This document shows positions 5,182-5,625 of a stretch of DNA of 5,625 nt, one piece after another (the stretch's first letter is position 1; each line of letters starts with the position of its first letter). The translations under genes and the position numbers were made by a program. The notes under the pieces were generated by a model. The model worked only from the letters and a program-made list of their open reading frames with translations, did no database searches and was not told where the DNA came from. The DNA is from an uncultured Alphaproteobacteria bacterium. GTDB lineage: Bacteria; Pseudomonadota; Alphaproteobacteria; Caulobacterales; Aquidulcibacteraceae. The stretch is from positions 1-5,625 of the forward strand of contig CALBSY010000387.1 of assembly GCA_937967725.1 (NCBI GenBank). The letters run 5' to 3'.

Positions 5182-5625
5182 ATGTCCGACGAAAAGAAAC
5201 GGCTCAATCGCCGTTCGTTCATGAGCCGCGTGGCCGGCGCCGCGATCATCGCCGGCAGCGCCACTGGCGCGGTGACTGGCACAGCGGCGGCGCAGAACTA
5301 CACCGGCCGCACGGACTCCGACTCGGGCAGCCGCGCCGACCGCGCCGGCTACGGACGCACCAGCATTACAGATAGCGACGGCGGCAGCAACGCCGATCGC
5401 GCCGGTTATGGCCGCGGCGGACGATCCGGCGTCACCGATAGCGACAGCGGAAGTTATGCCGATCCGCCAGGGCGCGGGCGCGGCAGCTCCGGCATCACCG
5501 ATAGCGACAGCGGCGCGTACGCCGATCCTGCCGGGCGCGGCCGCGGCGGCCGCACGGGCGTCACTGATAGCGATGGCGGCGCCTACGCCGATCCGCCAGG
5601 CCGTGGCCGCGGCGGCGGCGGCAGC
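5182..5625 (+). CDS. Tat-exported acidic/RGRG tandem-repeat protein (3' end off window)
   Basis: The frame is open for 148 codons to the right edge with no stop. Residues 1-37 are a twin-arginine signal: basic MSDEKKRL, then NRRSFMSR (R10, R11), a mildly hydrophobic A/G/I/V stretch (17-34) and an A-A-A cleavage site before Q38. Mature sequence is almost all repeats. Units start at T44, T63, T85, T106 and T128 and follow T-D-S-D-(S/G)-G-x-x-A-D-(P/R)-(P/A)-G-(R/Y)-G-R-G. The D-x-D-x-G core resembles calcium-binding loops but lacks a full EF-hand or RTX pattern, so metal binding is only possible. Later units drift from A-D-R-A-G-Y-G-R to A-D-P-P-G-R-G-R. The low-complexity composition suggests an intrinsically disordered exported protein; Tat use would mean export after folding or cofactor/partner binding. 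I know similar proteins only as uncharacterised alphaproteobacterial Tat-signal proteins. It diverges from ruvA. Confidence 0.87.
   Translation, partial: MSDEKKRLNRRSFMSRVAGAAIIAGSATGAVTGTAAAQNYTGRTDSDSGSRADRAGYGRTSITDSDGGSNADRAGYGRGGRSGVTDSDSGSYADPPGRGRGSSGITDSDSGAYADPAGRGRGGRTGVTDSDGGAYADPPGRGRGGGGS
5311..5625 (+). repeat. In-frame tandem repeats of about 57-66 bp, five copies
   Basis: Units begin at 5311, 5368, 5434, 5497 and 5563, with spacings of 57, 66, 63 and 66 bp, all multiples of three. Units share the core ACCGATAGCGAC or close variants, then GCCGATC and a GGCCGCGGC-like tail. The last three copies are most alike, pointing to recent duplication at the 3' side. The array continues past the window. 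Confidence 0.85.

Overview
The window looks like chromosomal DNA from a high-GC alphaproteobacterium, probably of the Caulobacterales/Hyphomonadaceae type. The reasons are G/C-rich third codon positions, ruvA and ruvB of alphaproteobacterial character, a LexA operator of the alphaproteobacterial form GTTC-N7-GTTC, and GANTC sites (the CcrM methylation sequence) in every divergent promoter gap. The genus is inference only. No RNA genes, insertion sequences or CRISPR arrays were seen, and no stretch above 300 bases lacks a gene.

Layout. Bases 1-212 (minus) hold the first 70 codons of a TIR-domain protein whose remainder, including the expected catalytic glutamate, lies off the left edge. Upstream of it on the same strand is a class I SAM-dependent methyltransferase (294-932). 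Divergent from that is a small MmcQ/YjbR-family gene (1017-1394, plus), followed by an orphan multi-pass membrane protein (1427-2257, plus) whose codon use is visibly more A/T-rich. This gene meets ruvB (2259-3296, minus) tail to tail with one base between stop codons. Next comes a plus-strand gene for a Sel1-like-repeat plus prolyl-4-hydroxylase-type Fe(II)/2-oxoglutarate oxygenase (3388-4383), whose stop shares the bases CTAG with the stop of ruvA (4380-5000, minus). Divergent from ruvA, a Tat-signal protein made of acidic D-S-D-x-G / D-P-P-G-R-G-R-G repeats starts at 5182 and runs off the right edge.

How the genes may work together. RuvA and RuvB form the Holliday-junction branch-migration motor. 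Here the usual ruvAB order is split by an opposite-strand oxygenase gene. A perfect GTTC-N7-GTTC LexA box lies in the 91-bp gap between ruvB and the oxygenase, so both may be induced by DNA damage, while ruvA has its own promoter region without an intact box. The repeats of the Tat protein carry Pro-Pro-Gly, a classical prolyl-4-hydroxylase acceptor. A link between the oxygenase and this exported protein is therefore conceivable, but it is speculation. The left part (TIR protein, methyltransferase, YjbR, membrane protein) shows no evident shared pathway.
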